From Autumnicola edwardsiae (GTDB taxonomy: Bacteria; Bacteroidota; Bacteroidia; Flavobacteriales; Flavobacteriaceae): a DNA stretch of 64,000 nucleotides. The notes beneath the pieces are model-generated. The model had not been told where the DNA came from and ran no database searches. It worked only from the letters and a program-made list of their open reading frames with translations. Numbering within the stretch: position 1 is the first letter of the stretch; every line of letters begins with the position of its first letter. The DNA is taken from NCBI RefSeq assembly GCF_031846505.1, contig NZ_JAVRHP010000001.1, forward strand, positions 73,345 through 137,344, in the 5' to 3' direction. Of the stretch, positions 62,301 to 64,000 are shown piece after piece. The position numbers and the translations under genes were made by a program.

Positions 62301-63222
62301 TAATTAAAGCACCCAAATTTGGCTTAGGAAATAATTTTCCTAAAAGATCTTTTGCTAATATTACGTACGCTTCTTTATCTGTATACTGATTAATAGTCTT
62401 AACCAAAACATATGTTATATTTTTGCCTACAGTAAGGGCCGTATTACTGGGCAATGTCCATGGAGTAGTTGTCCACGCAATAAAAAAAGCATTCTCTACT
62501 AATTTTTCATCAAAAGGTTTTATATCCGTCCCCCCAAAGAGCATCTTTTTGTCTGGCCTAATAGTAGAGGGAATAATTTTAAACATAGCGGTTACCGTGG
62601 TGTCGGTGACATCCTGATAAGTTCCCGGCTGGTTAAGCTCGTGGGAGCTCAAACCGGTACCCGCCTTTGGTGAGTAGGGCTGAATGGTATAGCCTTTATA
62701 AATTAATCCCTTCTTATAAATTTCGGAAAGCAGCCACCACACCGTTTCCATGTATTTGGATTTATAGGTAATATATGGATCGTCCATATCTACCCAGTAA
62801 CCCATTTTTTCAGTAAGGTCATTCCACACATCGGTGTAACGCATTACTGCATTTTTACAGGCGTCATTGTATTTTTCAACACTTATTTTTGTACCAATGT
62901 CTTCTTTGGTAATCCCAAGTTCTTTTTCAACACCAAGTTCTACCGGTAAACCGTGGGTATCCCAACCGGCTTTACGTTTCACCTGAAATCCTTTCTGGGT
63001 TTTATAGCGGCAAAAAATATCTTTAATCGCACGGGCCATAACGTGATGAATTCCCGGCAATCCATTTGCCGACGGCGGGCCTTCAAAGAAAATGAATTGC
63101 TCTTCACCTTCCCGCGAGGTCACACTTTTTTCAAATATCTTGTTCTCTTTCCACCAGGATAGAGTTTCTTCTGCAACTTTTGGTAAGTCAAGTCCTTTAT
63201 ATTCAGGGAACTTATTGCTCAT
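59347..63222 (-). CDS. ileS: Isoleucyl-tRNA synthetase with an in-frame DUF559 endonuclease-domain insert
   Basis: Charges tRNA-Ile. At 1,291 residues it is about 145 longer than usual. It keeps all class I motifs: HIGH as PGIHHVMAR near residue 55-63, the CP1 editing domain, DVWFDSGSMPYSQWHYPFE near 628-646, EGVDQTRGWFYTLHAI near 797-812, KMSKR near 833, and the anticodon and C-terminal domains. Between YPFE and FKADFIAEGVDQ lies an insert (residues 647/648-790) that has no counterpart in IleRS and matches DUF559 nucleases. The frame is open throughout, so either the domain is tolerated as a surface insertion or the protein is processed. Head of the ileS-dksA operon. Confidence 0.96.
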   Translation of the reverse strand: MSNKFPEYKGLDLPKVAEETLSWWKENKIFEKSVTSREGEEQFIFFEGPPSANGLPGIHHVMARAIKDIFCRYKTQKGFQVKRKAGWDTHGLPVELGVEKELGITKEDIGTKISVEKYNDACKNAVMRYTDVWNDLTEKMGYWVDMDDPYITYKSKYMETVWWLLSEIYKKGLIYKGYTIQPYSPKAGTGLSSHELNQPGTYQDVTDTTVTAMFKIIPSTIRPDKKMLFGGTDIKPFDEKLVENAFFIAWTTTPWTLPSNTALTVGKNITYVLVKTINQYTDKEAYVILAKDLLGKLFPKPNLGALIKKFSKDPLTKNPKERAQSVIKEYEDRIIKEFKGKDLVGIKYEQLLPYAQPYNNPENAFRVISGDFVTTEDGTGIVHTSPTFGADDALVAKQATPEVPPLLVKDENDNLVPLVDLQGKFRKELGEFAGKYVKNEYYDEGEAPEKSVDVEIAIKLKEENRAFKVEKYVHSYPNCWRTDRPILYYPLDSWFIKVTDVKDRMHELNLGINWKPKATGEGRFGNWLANANDWNLSRSRYWGIPLPIWRTEDGREEKIIGSIAQLKEEMGKAVAAGVMDKDIFEGFEPGNMSDENYEQVDLHKNVVDGITLISESGKPMKREADLIDVWFDSGSMPYSQWHYPFEMPPKSPKGGQTIPKYQTARKSSYHLLKEKAEERKNNPTDAEKILWEGLKGKKLAGYKFRREHIIDEYIVDFVCLAKGLIIEVDGGYHNDPKIRENDDFRSKYLKDNFNYSVIRFTNEEVIGNLEVVLDQIEEALIKSPLRGQGAFKADFIAEGVDQTRGWFYTLHAIATMIFDDVAYKNVVSNGLVLDKNGQKMSKRLGNAVDPFETLAAFGPDATRWYMISNANPWDNLKFDIEGIGEVQRKFFGTLYNTYSFFTLYANIDTFTYAEDEIALEERPEIDRWILSELHTLIQNVDKFYADYEPTRATRAISEFVQENLSNWFVRLSRRRFWKGDYEQDKISAYQTLYTCLETVAKLGAPVAPFYMDKLYKDLNKATNKERFESVHLAQFPQFEEKFVDKSLERKMEKAQIISSLVLSLRKKEMIKVRQPLQRVMIPVLDERQKEEILAVQDLIKSEVNVKELELIDDASGILVKQVKPNFRVLGPRFGKDIKLIVSKISQFTSEEIAQVERAGSIDIEVNEKMINLAIDELEITSQDIEGWTVASSGNITVALDVSISPELKKEGVARELINRIQNMRKDSGFEVTDTINVTLQKDGIVEDAVNENITYIKNETLTANLEFADVLEEGSPVEFDEISTKLFIKKH
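60854..60875 (+). repeat. Inverted-repeat end of the DUF559 module (gene-distal)
   Basis: GCCCCCTGGCCCCTAAGGGG followed by AG. It has the same C5T-spacer-C4/G4 hairpin layout as the reverse complement of 61257-61282 and as the solitary copy at 31442. Confidence 0.75.
61257..61282 (-). repeat. Inverted-repeat end of the DUF559 module (gene-proximal)
   Basis: Read on the minus strand: GCCCCCTAAATCCCCCAAAG followed by GGGGAC. It encodes the PPKSPKGG peptide of the insert, and closely resembles the solitary repeat that encodes SPSSSPKGGG at 31442-31471. Confidence 0.78.
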
Positions 63223-63497
63223 TTTGTCGAAATTTCGAATGATGTGCGAAATTAATCAATTTTGACAAAAGAGCGAGACATAAAAAGAAAATCCTATCCC
63301 GGGAATCGATACCTGAAAAGACCAGAAGGGTTTTTAAGCCGGAAAAATCAGGATTTAAATATTAAAACCGAAAAATACCTGTATTACTGAAGCTAAAATA
63401 ATTAAAATCTGACTTCAAAACCTCCGGAAAATTGATCCTCACATTAATGCTGAATAAGCTTTACTGAAAAAATTAAGCTCCCCAAGGCTGATCCTTA

Positions 63498-63572
63498 AAA
63501 ATGGCAATTATCGACCTGATATCATTTTCAGCTTCAGCCAAATAAATTTCTTTATGTCGAAAATTGCCATTT
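63498..63572. repeat. Inverted pair of the dispersed AATGGCAATTTTCGACC repeat (copies C and D)
   Basis: Copy C (63498-63518, AAATGGCAATTATCGACCT) and copy D (63556-63572, GTCGAAAATTGCCATTT) form a 17-bp inverted repeat with one mismatch and a spacer of about 40 bases. They lie in the 414-base gap between ileS and the last TonB receptor gene. I see no gene in the rest of this gap and no clear promoter for ileS. Confidence 0.7.
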
Positions 63573-63636
63573 CCAGGCACTCGAAAAATATTTGTAGCTA
63601 TAAGATGCAGACTGCTTTGCTACCTCGCAGTAACAG

Positions 63637-64000
63637 CTAGAAACTATAATTCAAAGCCAGAATAAAATTTCTTCCGGCTGCTGAAATTCCTGAAGAATAC
63701 GTCCTGTAAAGCTGATTAGTAATATTTTCCAGTGAAGCTGTCGCGTTCCAATGCTCGCTTAATTTGTATCGGGCGGCCAAATTGATCGTGTACCAGGCGG
63801 GAGAATAAGGATTTCCCTTTTCATCTATAGCGTAGAGATATTCCTTGCTTTGTTCTGAAGGTGCCAGGTCTTCAAACTCAAATTCGCCGTTATATTCTCC
63901 GTAAATATCCAGTTTCAGTCTTTTTTTATGCCATAAAAGGTGCGTATTTCCAAAAACGGGCGCGGCATGGCGCAAAGGCACATAGTCGTTCCCTTCTTTT
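63637..64000 (-). CDS. TonB-dependent receptor, C-terminal fragment cut by window edge
   Basis: The last 121 codons of a TonB-dependent outer-membrane receptor. The frame is open to the window edge, so the gene begins outside. Visible are the final barrel strands: HAAPVFGNTHLLW, LDIYGEYNGEFEF, YSPAWYTINLAARYKLSEHW and the ending LENITNQLYRTYSSGISAAGRNFILALNYSF (in parts), with the conserved terminal Phe. The pattern 'NLYRTYSSG-SA-GRNF' is typical of flavobacterial receptors for iron chelates or vitamins, but the substrate cannot be told from this part. Confidence 0.88.
   Translation of the reverse strand, partial: KEGNDYVPLRHAAPVFGNTHLLWHKKRLKLDIYGEYNGEFEFEDLAPSEQSKEYLYAIDEKGNPYSPAWYTINLAARYKLSEHWNATASLENITNQLYRTYSSGISAAGRNFILALNYSF

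Noticed and set aside
1..64000. CRISPR array, tRNA or rRNA genes, classical insertion sequence or prophage
   Set aside because: No regularly spaced direct repeats, cloverleaf-like stretches, transposase, integrase or phage structural genes were seen anywhere in the window.

Overview
The window looks like a chromosomal segment of a marine-type flavobacterium (Bacteroidota, Flavobacteriaceae, in the neighbourhood of Gramella/Salegentibacter/Zunongwangia). This is judged from the AT-rich sequence, the many TonB-dependent receptors with carboxypeptidase-like N-terminal domains, the abundance of lipoproteins, DUF4374/DUF5689/DUF6265-type proteins, the lack of Shine-Dalgarno sequences, and several promoters of the Bacteroidota type (TAnnTTTG at -7). 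I see no rRNA or tRNA gene, no CRISPR array and no classical insertion sequence.

Layout. 1-8 kb: the C-terminal part of an RND efflux pump, a MORN-type protein, aspS, a ClC chloride transporter with a small membrane partner, and a cold-shock protein. 8-13.3 kb: an iron/siderophore-type locus (AraC/PchR-like regulator, divergent TonB receptor, DUF4374 lipoprotein) that ends in a decayed fragment of a PepSY membrane protein. 13.2-17.7 kb: a threonine-dehydrogenase-like SDR enzyme, two small exported proteins and an M13 peptidase. 17.9-20.06 kb: a three-gene unit (YciI, ECF-like sigma factor, DUF6265 lipoprotein) bracketed by inverted repeats and looking like an inserted cassette. 20-25.6 kb: YraN, a lipoprotein, metG, a DUF389 protein and a HicAB toxin-antitoxin pair. 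25.7-38.3 kb: two related TonB receptors with their lipoproteins around two exported nucleases, a plausible extracellular nucleic-acid/phosphate scavenging region. 38.3-45.7 kb: pgi, an M23 peptidase, tryptophan 2,3-dioxygenase and a DUF3108 protein in one tight operon, then hmgA-hppD for tyrosine catabolism. 46-52.4 kb: patatin/barrel protein, uvrC, and a GMC oxidoreductase with its Tat-exported small subunit. 52.8-57.6 kb: a RimK protein-glutamylation cluster, 5-formyl-THF cyclo-ligase and a histidine kinase/response regulator pair. 57.6-63.2 kb: lspA, an adhesin-like protein, a DksA-type protein and ileS. The window closes inside another TonB receptor.

The most striking feature is in ileS. 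The isoleucyl-tRNA synthetase reading frame carries an exactly in-frame 429-bp insert (143 codons) that encodes a DUF559/Vsr-like endonuclease domain. The insert is bounded by imperfect terminal inverted repeats made of C5/G5 palindromes. A solitary copy of the same palindrome lies at 31442-31471, where it has become the C-terminal codons of a nuclease gene. This suggests a mobile palindrome-plus-nuclease module that can sit inside essential genes without stopping translation. A second, unrelated dispersed repeat (core AATGGCAATTTTCGACC) occurs in several intergenic regions, once as an inverted pair.
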